From contig NZ_RWKW01000090.1 in the NCBI RefSeq assembly GCF_003970795.1, forward strand, positions 30,304-94,303: a stretch of 64,000 nt of DNA. The letters run 5' to 3'. Below, piece after piece: positions 1 through 7,467 of this stretch. Position 1 is the stretch's first letter, and each line of letters starts with the position of its first letter. The DNA is from Aquibium carbonis. GTDB taxonomy: Bacteria > Pseudomonadota > Alphaproteobacteria > Rhizobiales > Rhizobiaceae. Below the pieces are notes generated by a model. That model ran no database searches. It was not told where the DNA came from and worked only from the letters and a program-made list of their open reading frames with translations. The position numbers and the translations under genes were made by a program.

Positions 1-789
1 CGCGAGGATCCGGCTCTTCTGTTCCTCGTCTGCTGGTACGTGCCCTACTGGGTGATGATCGAACTGATCCCGACCAAGCTGCCGCATTATGCGCTACCGG
101 CGTATCCGGCGGTCCTGCTGGCGATGGGCTGGGCGCTGACGAGTGCCAGCGCGGCCACGACGGAGCTGAAGCGGTGGCAGCTCTGGCTCTGGTGGGCGAC
201 CATCGTCGGTTTCGGGCTGGTGAGCGTGGCGCTTGCGGTCCTGTCGGTCGCCGCGACCCCCTACCTCACCGGCTCATTCTCGATCTGGGGCGTTGTCGCC
301 GCCATTCTTCTCCTGGCGGGCGCCTGGCTCGGCTCCGGCATCGGCCCGAACACGAGCTTCCGGGGCGCCATCCTGCCGGCGACACTCGCGTCTGCCGCCG
401 CGTTCGCGATCCTGGCGACCGTGGTCGCTCCCGGTCTCAGGCCGATCTGGCTGTCGCCGCAGCTCGCGGCAACCTTCGCCGAAGTGAAGACGTGTCCCGA
501 TTCGCGCCTCGTCTCGGTCGGCTATCACGAGCCGAGCCTGGTGTTCCTCGCCGGCACGGACACGCTGCTTGCCGGCACCCGAGAAGCGGCCCTGGAACTG
601 GCAAACAATCCGGACTGCACGATCTTGATGATCGACGATCGTTCGATGGAAGCCTTCGCCGCGACCATGCCTGGCGGGCTGGACTCGCTGGAAGAGCTCG
701 GCACGGTCGAAGGCTTCAACTATTCCAAGGGAACCGCCCGGTTCCTTCGCTTCTTCCGGATGCAGCCCTCGGACCCCGCCACGAACTGA
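1..789 (+). CDS. GT39-family (ArnT-like) membrane glycosyltransferase, C-terminal part
   Basis: The reading frame is open from the first base, so the gene begins upstream of the window and only its last 262 residues are present. The motif PTKLPHYALPAYPA is typical of the post-catalytic membrane region of GT39/ArnT-type transferases, which move sugars from a polyprenyl-phosphate carrier to lipid A or another acceptor at the periplasmic face. Several hydrophobic segments follow, then a soluble C-terminal domain of about 100 residues. The donor and acceptor cannot be told from this fragment. It converges on paaE. Confidence 0.8.
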   Translation, partial: REDPALLFLVCWYVPYWVMIELIPTKLPHYALPAYPAVLLAMGWALTSASAATTELKRWQLWLWWATIVGFGLVSVALAVLSVAATPYLTGSFSIWGVVAAILLLAGAWLGSGIGPNTSFRGAILPATLASAAAFAILATVVAPGLRPIWLSPQLAATFAEVKTCPDSRLVSVGYHEPSLVFLAGTDTLLAGTREAALELANNPDCTILMIDDRSMEAFAATMPGGLDSLEELGTVEGFNYSKGTARFLRFFRMQPSDPATN

Positions 790-809
790 GCGGCAACGCG
801 ACCGCTCAG
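786..809. terminator. Hairpin between converging genes
   Basis: Perfect 8-bp inverted repeat (CTGAGCGG / CCGCTCAG, 8-nt loop) that contains the stop codons of both the glycosyltransferase gene and paaE. There is no clear T-tract, so it is a plausible but unproven bidirectional terminator. Confidence 0.5.
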
Positions 810-1885
810 GTCGCGTCGAAGTCGAGCACCAGCCTTTGCGACAAGGGCCGCGTCTGGCAGGCGAGCGTGAACCCGGCTTCGATTTCCCAGGGCTCGAGCG
901 AAAAATTCACGGCCATTTCCGACTGGCCTTCGACAACCCGGCAGCGGCAGGTGCAGCACATGCCGCCGGCGCAGGAGTAGGGCAGCTCGAGGCCGGCCGC
1001 ATGGGCCGCGTCCAGAACCGTCGAAGCGCCCTCGCCCATCGGGAATCCCCGGCGAACGCCGTCGAGAACGACCTCGATCGACACGCCTTCGGCGACGGCC
1101 TTCTGCGCGGCGGCCGAGGGCGCGCGTGGCGCCGGCGCCTCGCCCGACGGCGTGAAGCGCTCGAACCGGATGCGGTCGGGATCGACGCCCAGATCCTTCA
1201 GCGCCAGAGAGACGTCATCGATCATCTCGCCGGGTCCGCACAGGAAAACACCGTCGCTGGAGAACGGGTCGATCAGTCCGAGCTCGGCCATGCGGCGGAT
1301 GCGGCCGCCATCGATGCGGCCGTTCAGCAGGTCGACGTCCTGCTTTTCACGCGACAGGAGATTGACCAGCGAAAAACGCCGCATGTGGGCATCCTTCAGA
1401 TCCTGCAACTCCTCGCGGAACATGATGGTGTCGGTGGTGCGGTTGCCGTAGACGAGCGTGACCGTGCTGGCCGGCTCGTGGGCGAGAACCGTCTTGGCGA
1501 TCGAAAGCATCGGGGTGATGCCGGAGCCCGAGGCGATGAGCAGGTAGTCGTGGCGTTCGCCGGCCAGCGAAGTGAAGCGGCCTTCCGGCGGCATCACGCG
1601 GATGGTGTCGCCGATCGACAACACCTCGTTGACGAAGCGCGAGAAGCGACCGTCGGCCACCTTCTTGACGCCGACCTTGAGCATCGTCTCGCCGGGCGCC
1701 GAGCAGATCGAATAGGAGCGGCGCACGTCCTGTCCGTCGACGGTGGCCGCCAGCGTCAGGTACTGGCCTGGCTTGAACGCGAATTCCTCGCGCAGTTCGT
1801 CCGGGACCGCGAAGGCGACGGCCACGGCCTCGGGCGTCTGGCGTTCGATGTCGGTGACGGTCAGGTCGTGGAAACGAGGTACCAT
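806..1885 (-). CDS. paaE: Phenylacetyl-CoA 1,2-epoxidase reductase subunit PaaE
   Basis: 359-residue reductase that passes electrons from NAD(P)H through FAD and a 2Fe-2S centre to the PaaAC di-iron oxygenase. The N-terminal ferredoxin-reductase domain carries the FAD-binding motif RSYS and a GSGITPM nucleotide motif. The C-terminal plant-type ferredoxin domain has C305-x4-C310-x2-C313 and C343 as cluster ligands, with two extra cysteines (C311, C315) in the loop. The start was set at MVPRFHDL, because the frame upstream is only an antisense shadow of paaD. It is the last gene of paaABCDE, 7 bases after paaD. Confidence 0.95.
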   Translation of the reverse strand: MVPRFHDLTVTDIERQTPEAVAVAFAVPDELREEFAFKPGQYLTLAATVDGQDVRRSYSICSAPGETMLKVGVKKVADGRFSRFVNEVLSIGDTIRVMPPEGRFTSLAGERHDYLLIASGSGITPMLSIAKTVLAHEPASTVTLVYGNRTTDTIMFREELQDLKDAHMRRFSLVNLLSREKQDVDLLNGRIDGGRIRRMAELGLIDPFSSDGVFLCGPGEMIDDVSLALKDLGVDPDRIRFERFTPSGEAPAPRAPSAAAQKAVAEGVSIEVVLDGVRRGFPMGEGASTVLDAAHAAGLELPYSCAGGMCCTCRCRVVEGQSEMAVNFSLEPWEIEAGFTLACQTRPLSQRLVLDFDAT

Positions 1886-1892
1886 TCGAGCC

Positions 1893-2399
1893 TCAGATGC
1901 ATTTGAAATAATCGAAGGGTTCGCGGCAGGCGAGGCAGCGCCAATGCGCCTTGCAGGCCGTGGAACCGAATTCGGAAAGCCGTTCCGTCTTGGCAGAACC
2001 GCAGCGCGGACAGGCGACCTCGATCTCGCCAAACAGCGAGCGGATCGACGACGACGCCTGCTGGGGCGGCGCGATGCCGTAGTCGCGCAGTTTCTCGCGT
2101 CCTTCAGGCGTGATCCAGTCGGTCGTCCAGGCTGGAGAGACGACGCGTTCGACACGCGCCTCGAAGCCCGCATCGCGCAAGGCCGCCTCGACGGCGAGTT
2201 CGATGGCGAGCACCGCCGGGCAGCCTGAGTAGGTGGGCGTCACCCTCGCCACCGCCACGCCGTCGACCAGTTCGACGGATCGCAGGATGCCGAGATCGGC
2301 GACGGTGACGCAGGGAACCTCGGGGTCGGGAACCGAAGCAGCAGCGGCCCACGCCTGCTGGCGCGTATCGAGTCCCGTCGCCCCCCCAACCATCGTCAT
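1893..2399 (-). CDS. paaD: Phenylacetyl-CoA epoxidase subunit PaaD (Fe-S maturation type)
   Basis: 168 residues. The N-terminal MIP18/DUF59-like domain includes SVPDPEVP and the conserved cysteine in YSGCP. A C-terminal zinc-ribbon-like segment has CPRCGS and CLAC. Members of this family help mature the iron centres of the PaaABCE epoxidase and are needed for its activity. The start is the ATG of MTMVGG just beyond the paaC stop; a second ATG two codons later is possible. It lies in tight operon order between paaC and paaE. Confidence 0.93.
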   Translation of the reverse strand: MTMVGGATGLDTRQQAWAAAASVPDPEVPCVTVADLGILRSVELVDGVAVARVTPTYSGCPAVLAIELAVEAALRDAGFEARVERVVSPAWTTDWITPEGREKLRDYGIAPPQQASSSIRSLFGEIEVACPRCGSAKTERLSEFGSTACKAHWRCLACREPFDYFKCI

Positions 2400-2403
2400 C
2401 GGC

Positions 2404-3177
2404 TCACCACGTCGCCCCGGGATAAGTGCGCTGGATGTGCTGGAGGTCGGCAAGCAGGAAGCCCATCGCCTCGCCGTGCATCCCCTTGCGGCCACCGCGC
2501 TGGCTGTAGGGGGGCGTGATGAAGGTGAGCCCGGCTTCCGCGAAGATCGGCCCGATGATCCGGTCGAAGGCCGGCCGCAGCGACGAGGGCTGAGGCGCGA
2601 TGCCGGCAGCGGAGGCCTGCACCGTCACCGGATCGTCCTCGAAGATCTCGTCCAGGTACGGCGCCAGTTCCTCGATGGCGTCCTCCATGCGACGACGGCT
2701 TTCTTCGGTGCCGTCGCCCAGCCGCACCACCCACTCGCCGGCATGGCGGATGTGGTAAGCGACCTCCTTGACCGCCTTGGCGGCGATGCCGGCGACGGTG
2801 GCGTCGGTCGACGAGGCGGCAGCCTTCCAGAACGGTTCCATGAAAGCGGCGAAATAGAGCTGGCGAAGCATGGTCTGCGCGAAGTCGCCGTTCGGGCGTT
2901 CCACCAGAAGGCAGTTCAGATACTCGCGCTCGAGACGCAGATAGGCGAGATCGTCCTCGGTGCGGCCCTTGCCCTCGACGTCGGCGGCATAGGTGTAGAG
3001 CGCACGCGCCTGGCCGATCAGGTCCAGCGCCATGTTGGGCATGGCGAGGTCTTCCTCCAGCATCGGCGCGTGGCCGCACCATTCCGACAGGCGGTGACCA
3101 AGCACGAGATGATCGTCGGCTAGTCGGAGCAGCAAGGTCAGCAGCGTGTCGCGGTCGATCGTGGCGGCGGCGCCCAT
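2404..3177 (-). CDS. paaC: Phenylacetyl-CoA epoxidase structural subunit PaaC
   Basis: 257-residue ferritin-like subunit that pairs with catalytic PaaA in the multicomponent oxygenase forming ring-1,2-epoxyphenylacetyl-CoA. The sequence shows the family features DDHLVLGHRLSEWCG near the N-terminus and an all-helical pattern throughout. The start codon overlaps the paaB stop as ATGA, which indicates translational coupling and fixes the start at MGAAATID. PaaC keeps the fold but is not the catalytic subunit in known complexes. Confidence 0.95.
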   Translation of the reverse strand: MGAAATIDRDTLLTLLLRLADDHLVLGHRLSEWCGHAPMLEEDLAMPNMALDLIGQARALYTYAADVEGKGRTEDDLAYLRLEREYLNCLLVERPNGDFAQTMLRQLYFAAFMEPFWKAAASSTDATVAGIAAKAVKEVAYHIRHAGEWVVRLGDGTEESRRRMEDAIEELAPYLDEIFEDDPVTVQASAAGIAPQPSSLRPAFDRIIGPIFAEAGLTFITPPYSQRGGRKGMHGEAMGFLLADLQHIQRTYPGATW

Positions 3178-3464
3178 CACATGTGCCCCACTTCGTCCGG
3201 AACCGTGTAGAAGGTCGGGTGGCGGTAAATCTTCGACGCGGTCGGCTCGAAGTTCTCTTCCTTCTGGAGCGGGTCCGAAGCGACGATCGCCGCCGACGGC
3301 ACGACCCAGATCGACACGCCCTCCCCGCGACGGGTGTAGACGTCGCGCGCCGCCTGCAACGCCATCACCTCGTCGGCGGCGTGCACGGAGCCGCAATGCT
3401 TGTGCGCGAGGCCATTGCGCGGCCGGATGAAAACCTCCCAGAGCGGGATCTCGTTCTTTGCCAT
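3177..3464 (-). CDS. paaB: Phenylacetyl-CoA epoxidase subunit PaaB
   Basis: 95 residues, the normal size for PaaB, beginning MAKNEIPLWEVFIRPRNG and carrying the typical GLAHKHCGSVHA and YTRRGEG stretches. PaaB bridges PaaAC heterodimers in the epoxidase complex. A good Shine-Dalgarno (GGAGGA) lies 8 bases before the ATG. It is separated from paaA by about 100 bases that hold a strong hairpin, whereas paaB and paaC overlap. Confidence 0.95.
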   Translation of the reverse strand: MAKNEIPLWEVFIRPRNGLAHKHCGSVHAADEVMALQAARDVYTRRGEGVSIWVVPSAAIVASDPLQKEENFEPTASKIYRHPTFYTVPDEVGHM

Positions 3465-3524
3465 GATCTGGTCCTCCTGGGCGCCCGCCAGGCGAGCGGC
3501 TGGGCATATTCAGATTGCGTACGC

Positions 3525-3544
3525 GGCGGCGCCCGCGCGCCGCC
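3525..3544. other. Intra-operon hairpin between paaA and paaB
   Basis: Perfect 8-bp inverted repeat (GGCGGCGC / GCGCCGCC) around a 4-base loop in the 103-base paaA-paaB gap. Without a T-tract it is more likely an mRNA-stability or processing element than a terminator. It could set a higher level of paaA than of paaBCDE. Confidence 0.4.
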
Positions 3545-3567
3545 CTCCGGAACTCACCTGGACAGGT

Positions 3568-4563
3568 CTATTCCGCCGCGAGCTTCGTCGCTTCGCGGCG
3601 CGCCCTGCGCTTCTCGGCGTGAGCCAGCGCAGCCTCGCGCACCCAGGCGCCGTCGTCCCAGGCCTTCCTGCGCGCGGCGAGGCGCTCGCGGTTCATCGGG
3701 CCGCCGCCCTTGACGACACGCCAGAACTCGTCCCAGTCGATGGCGCCGAAATCATAGGCGCCGCGCTCGTCGTTCCACTTGAGTTCGGGGTCAGGAAAAG
3801 TCAGGCCGAGATACTCGCCCTGCGGCACGGTGGCGTCGACGAATTTCTGGCGAAGCTCGTCATTGGTGAAGCGCTTGATCTTCCACCTCATCGACTGGTC
3901 GCCGTGCTGGCTGTCGGAATCATGCGGGCCGAACATCATCAGCGAAGGCCACCACCAGCGGTTCAGCGCGTCCTGCGCCATCTCCTTCTGCCCCGGCGTG
4001 CCCTGCGCGAGCGTCATCATGATCTCGTAGCCCTGGCGCTGGTGAAAACTCTCTTCCTTGCAGACGCGGATCATGGCGCGCGCATAGGGCCCGTAAGAGC
4101 AGCGGCAGAGCGGAATCTGGTTCATGATCGCGGCGCCGTCGACCAGCCAGCCGATCGCGCCGATATCGGCCCAGGTGAGCGTCGGATAGTTGAAGATCGA
4201 GGAGTACTTCGCCTTGCCGGCCAGAAGCTCCTCGGTCATCTGCTCGCGGCTGACACCGAGCGTCTCGGCCGCCGAATAGAGGTAGAGCCCATGGCCGCCC
4301 TCATCCTGCACCTTGGCCAGCAGCGCGGCCTTGCGGCGCAGCGACGGTGCGCGGGTAATCCAGTTGCCTTCCGGCAGCATGCCGACGATCTCGGAATGCG
4401 CGTGCTGGCCGATCTGGCGGATGAGCGTGCGGCGATAGCCTTCCGGCATCGGGTCGTTCGGCTCGATCTTTTCCTCGGCGTCGATTCGCGCCTGGAAGGC
4501 GGCGAGAAACGCTTCGTCCTCGTTGGTTTCGGTCTTTGCGCCGATCAGGCCCTGGCTGTACAT
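3568..4563 (-). CDS. paaA: Phenylacetyl-CoA epoxidase catalytic subunit PaaA
   Basis: 331-residue di-iron oxygenase subunit that epoxidises the aromatic ring of phenylacetyl-CoA. Candidate metal ligands are visible in two ExxH-type helices: DEGGHGLY in the first half and [12 protein letters not shown] in the second. The start is the ATG of MYSQGLIG, preceded by a GGAGGAG Shine-Dalgarno; the 19 codons upstream lie in the promoter region. First gene of paaABCDE and divergent from a hotdog thioesterase gene, with an imperfect palindrome between them. Confidence 0.96.
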   Translation of the reverse strand: MYSQGLIGAKTETNEDEAFLAAFQARIDAEEKIEPNDPMPEGYRRTLIRQIGQHAHSEIVGMLPEGNWITRAPSLRRKAALLAKVQDEGGHGLYLYSAAETLGVSREQMTEELLAGKAKYSSIFNYPTLTWADIGAIGWLVDGAAIMNQIPLCRCSYGPYARAMIRVCKEESFHQRQGYEIMMTLAQGTPGQKEMAQDALNRWWWPSLMMFGPHDSDSQHGDQSMRWKIKRFTNDELRQKFVDATVPQGEYLGLTFPDPELKWNDERGAYDFGAIDWDEFWRVVKGGGPMNRERLAARRKAWDDGAWVREAALAHAEKRRARREATKLAAE

Positions 4564-4586
4564 GACGTCTCCTCCGTGGGTGGATC

Positions 4587-4618
4587 GTAACACATCCGCC
4601 TCATGCGGGATATGTAAC
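4587..4618. promoter_or_regulatory. Imperfect palindrome upstream of paaA (candidate Paa regulator site)
   Basis: The left arm GTAACACATCCGC and the right arm GCGGGATATGTAAC form a near-palindrome, with one mismatch at each of two sites and a one-base bulge. It lies 24-55 bases before the paaA start. A further copy of CGTAACAC lies at 4645-4652, nearer the thioesterase gene. The location suits an operator for PaaX or the TetR regulator, but neither consensus was matched. Confidence 0.4.
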
Positions 4619-4668
4619 AAAAAAGATCGATGATTTCAATCTTTCGTAACACGACAAGGGAGGCGTGG

Positions 4669-5085
4669 ATGCAATTCGGCGTGAAGGAAGCGGAGGAGAC
4701 GCTGGCCAGGGTGTTCGCGCCCTGGATCGTGCAGATGGGGCTGAAGCCGATCAGCTTCGATGCCGGCGGCGGCGACTTCGTCCTGCCGGAGAACCGGACG
4801 CTCGTTCACATCGGCGGCGTGATCTGCGGCCAGGCCACCGCGTCTGCCGCCGACACCTGCTCGGTCGTGGCGCTGGCGGCGCTGAACGGGCGATTTCGGA
4901 TCTGCACCACCGTCGACCTGACGACGCACTTCGTCCGCCCGCTGAAGCCCGGAGACGTCGACATCCGCGTCGACGTGCTCTCCAACGGCAAGCGCATGGC
5001 CTACACGCGGGTGGAGATGCGGGCGAAGGGCGAGACGAAGGTGGCGGTAACCGCGACGAGCGCCTTTGCCTATCTGGAGGACTGA
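4669..5085 (+). CDS. PaaI-like hotdog-fold thioesterase
   Basis: 138 residues of hotdog-fold acyl-CoA thioesterase type. It has an HIGGVICGQATASAAD segment corresponding to the usual HGG helix region, and TTHFVRPLKPGD as the conserved beta-strand entry. The start was placed at MQFGVKEAEE because GGGAGG lies 6 bases upstream; an ATG 13 codons earlier lacks such a site. It is divergent from paaA and is a second thioesterase besides PaaI in this cluster. It may release CoA from stalled acyl-CoA intermediates, but its substrate is unknown. Confidence 0.75.
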   Translation: MQFGVKEAEETLARVFAPWIVQMGLKPISFDAGGGDFVLPENRTLVHIGGVICGQATASAADTCSVVALAALNGRFRICTTVDLTTHFVRPLKPGDVDIRVDVLSNGKRMAYTRVEMRAKGETKVAVTATSAFAYLED

Positions 5086-5134
5086 AAGGCGGCGCCGCGT
5101 GACGAAGAAAGGAAATGCGCCTATATTCCCGAGC

Positions 5135-5434
5135 ATGGACCGGGAGTTCGTCATAGAGCGGCTGAAAGACGCCGAACGGGCGTTACGCGACACAGGCGTC
5201 GTCGCGCTCTATCTCTATGGCTCCTACGCGCGCGATGAAGCGAGGCCGGATAGCGATGTGGACGTCATCGTAGAGTTTGCGCCAGGACGGCAACACGACC
5301 TGACCAGCTACATGGGTCCGTATCACATCCTGGAACGTCAGTTGCCGGATGTGGCCATAGGATACGGGACTTCCGACAATATCGTCCCTGATTATCGAAC
5401 TTCAATCGAAAGCGAATCGATCCGGGTGTTTTGA
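5135..5434 (+). CDS. mntA: MNT-type nucleotidyltransferase antitoxin (MntA family)
   Basis: 99 residues of minimal nucleotidyltransferase fold with the motif GSYARDEARPDSDVDVIVEF, which supplies the GS element and the DxD metal-binding aspartates. In HepT/MntA systems this protein adenylylates and silences the HEPN partner. The start at MDREFVIE fits the family; the frame upstream overlaps the thioesterase end. Its stop overlaps the start of the HEPN gene by one base (TGATG), so the two are coupled. Confidence 0.85.
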   Translation: MDREFVIERLKDAERALRDTGVVALYLYGSYARDEARPDSDVDVIVEFAPGRQHDLTSYMGPYHILERQLPDVAIGYGTSDNIVPDYRTSIESESIRVF

Positions 5435-5793
5435 TGAGCTCGACGAAGTCTCCGGTCGTGCGGCTTCTCCACATCAGGCACGACATCGAGGCGATGATTG
5501 CGTCGGTGGACGGAATGGCGGACCAAGAGATCGTGGCGAGCCATATCCACCGCCGCGCGCTCGAACGCTCGATCGAAATCGTCTCGGAAGCGGCCAAGGC
5601 TTTGCCGGATTGGCTTCGGGAGACAGAACCCAAAATCCCCTGGAAAGACATTATCGGGATCGGGAACCTGCTTCGACATGAGTATTATCGGATCGATGAC
5701 ACCACGATGTTGAGCATACTTCGCATCCATCTGCCGACATTGCTTGACGCGGTCGGAAGGATGGAGCGGCGCGTGCCCGGCACTTCGGCCTGA
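5434..5793 (+). CDS. hepT: HEPN/DUF86-domain protein (HepT-like toxin), atypical catalytic motif
   Basis: 119-residue helical HEPN-domain protein, the partner of the preceding nucleotidyltransferase. HEPN toxins cut RNA with an Rx4-6H motif. Here the corresponding stretch reads GIGNLLRHEYYRID: the histidine and the following tyrosines are kept, but the position usually held by the arginine is glycine, and an arginine sits directly before the histidine. It may therefore be inactive or belong to a variant subgroup. It ends 19 bases from the convergent paaX gene. Confidence 0.8.
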   Translation: MSSTKSPVVRLLHIRHDIEAMIASVDGMADQEIVASHIHRRALERSIEIVSEAAKALPDWLRETEPKIPWKDIIGIGNLLRHEYYRIDDTTMLSILRIHLPTLLDAVGRMERRVPGTSA

Positions 5794-5812
5794 TTTGTGA
5801 TTCAGGCACCGC

Positions 5813-6706
5813 TCATATACCCCCGAAGCGCGCCTTGAACCGGTCCCGTCGCCCCTGGGGCGGAAGTCCCGCCACGTCGAGCCAGGCCTCGCTCGGGTGC
5901 GCGAGCGCGGAGTAGAGATGGCGCACGAGCGCCCTCGCCTCTTCGCCCGGCCAATCCTGTGGCAAGAGCGCGGCCGGCAGGCCGGGGTCGCGCAACACGA
6001 GGCGGCGCCAGCCGTGATTGACCAGGATGCGCGCGGCCATGGCGTCGAGCGGTGACAGGTCCGCACCGCCATCGAGCGCCCTCGCGAGCGGTGTCAGTTC
6101 CGAGCACAGCGCCCGATATCCGGCAGCAACGCCATCCAGCGCCCAGAGCCGCGTCACCCCTTCCGGAATGCGCAAGGCCGGACCGGCGACGACCAGCAGG
6201 CCGGAGGGCAACCCCACCGCCGGATCGCCGGTTTCGCTGTGCGGACGGATCCAGCTGGCCGGGCCCGTCGAGACGAAGCCCAGGCTGCGCATGTCCTCGT
6301 CGCGCAGGGTACGGTCGGCGGCATCACCGGCCGATGGCGAGACAGCAACGATCCAGCGACCATCCCAGGCAGGCGGCGCGGCGGCGTAAATGCGGCGAGT
6401 GGCGAGGTCGAATGCATGACGCCCCTCGTCGGCCAGTCGGTAGAAGCTGTTGCGCCCTCCCCGCTCGCGCAGCACCCAGTGATCGGCCGCCAGCCGCGAC
6501 ATGGCGGTGCGGACGGCGCCGGGCTCGACCCGCAGCCGGGCCATCAGATCCTGCAGCAATGTGAGCGGCGCCTGACCGCCGCGCGGCGCGACGGCGTCGC
6601 CGAACACCGTGATGATCAGCGACCAGACCCGGAGACGGCCGCGCCCGTGCAGGCGGTCGATCATCCGCTCGAGCGCGGTCAGGGCCGGGTTGGTGGTCGC
6701 ATCCAT
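5813..6706 (-). CDS. paaX: PaaX-family transcriptional repressor
   Basis: 297 residues with the N-terminal winged-helix segment of PaaX (RVWSLIITVFGDAV, then AVRTAMSRLAADHWV) and the family's long C-terminal region. PaaX represses paa genes and is released by phenylacetyl-CoA in known systems. The start at MDATTNPAL was chosen because the upstream 36 codons lack family similarity. It is the last gene of the minus-strand unit paaI-paaK-tetR-paaX. A second, TetR-type regulator sits directly upstream, so control may be dual. Confidence 0.9.
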   Translation of the reverse strand: MDATTNPALTALERMIDRLHGRGRLRVWSLIITVFGDAVAPRGGQAPLTLLQDLMARLRVEPGAVRTAMSRLAADHWVLRERGGRNSFYRLADEGRHAFDLATRRIYAAAPPAWDGRWIVAVSPSAGDAADRTLRDEDMRSLGFVSTGPASWIRPHSETGDPAVGLPSGLLVVAGPALRIPEGVTRLWALDGVAAGYRALCSELTPLARALDGGADLSPLDAMAARILVNHGWRRLVLRDPGLPAALLPQDWPGEEARALVRHLYSALAHPSEAWLDVAGLPPQGRRDRFKARFGGI

Positions 6707-6824
6707 GCCTGCTGGAATGCCACGCCCGCAAAGGCGATGGCAAGGCATGCCGATCCGCGCGGGCAACCGGACCGCCGGATGAACGCGGCCGAAGCCGGTC
6801 CAGCCGGTCGGCACGGGGATTCAG

Positions 6825-7442
6825 CTAGGCTGGCGGAGGCAAGGGCGCCGCAAGCTCCCGGATACCGCCGACCAGAAGCCGCGTGGCGATGCGCGCATAG
6901 TCCTGCCGGCTGACGGGTCCGCCCTCGCGAAACCACATGTAGAACCAGTTCAGCATGCCAAAGAGGCTCATGGTGACCGGCTTGAGCAGCGGCGTCCCCT
7001 CGAATGCCTCCGGCGCGACGGCCCGGACGGCATCGGCGAAGCGGGTGACGAGCTGGCGTTCGAGTGCCTTGAGCTGCGCCTGATCGGCCTCGGGCAGAAG
7101 CTGCATCGAACCGACCTGGAGCTTGTGCTGGGCATCGGCGTCCCGGTAGGCCTCGAGCAGGGCGGCAACCAGCCCTTCGAGGCGCGTTTCGGGCGCGACG
7201 TCCGGTCGATCGGCGGCTTCCACCACTTCGACGAGTTCTTCCAGGTGGGTCGAGACGATGTCGAAGAGCAGCGCCTCCTTGGAGGCGTAGTAATGGTAGA
7301 ACAGCGCCTTCGACACGCCGCACTCCGAAGCAAGCCCGCCCATCGAGGCGCGATCATAGCCGTCACGCGCGAAGACGGCCGCGGCCTTCCTCAAGAGGGC
7401 AAGCCGCTTCTCGTCGTAGTCCTTGGCGCGGCTGCGTGCCAT
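6825..7442 (-). CDS. TetR-family regulator, PaaR type
   Basis: 205 residues. The TetR N-terminal HTH (FARDGYDRASMGGLASECGVSKALFYHYYASKE, given here across residues 24-56) is clear and the C-terminal half is an all-helical ligand domain. Its position directly after paaK suggests it is the PaaR-type TetR repressor that senses phenylacetyl-CoA in many proteobacteria. The only strong TetR-like palindrome seen nearby is GACCGGCCGGTC between paaI and the P450 gene. Its true operator is unproven. Confidence 0.8.
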   Translation of the reverse strand: MARSRAKDYDEKRLALLRKAAAVFARDGYDRASMGGLASECGVSKALFYHYYASKEALLFDIVSTHLEELVEVVEAADRPDVAPETRLEGLVAALLEAYRDADAQHKLQVGSMQLLPEADQAQLKALERQLVTRFADAVRAVAPEAFEGTPLLKPVTMSLFGMLNWFYMWFREGGPVSRQDYARIATRLLVGGIRELAAPLPPPA

Positions 7443-7467
7443 CAGCGCCGACGGTCCCGCATGAACC

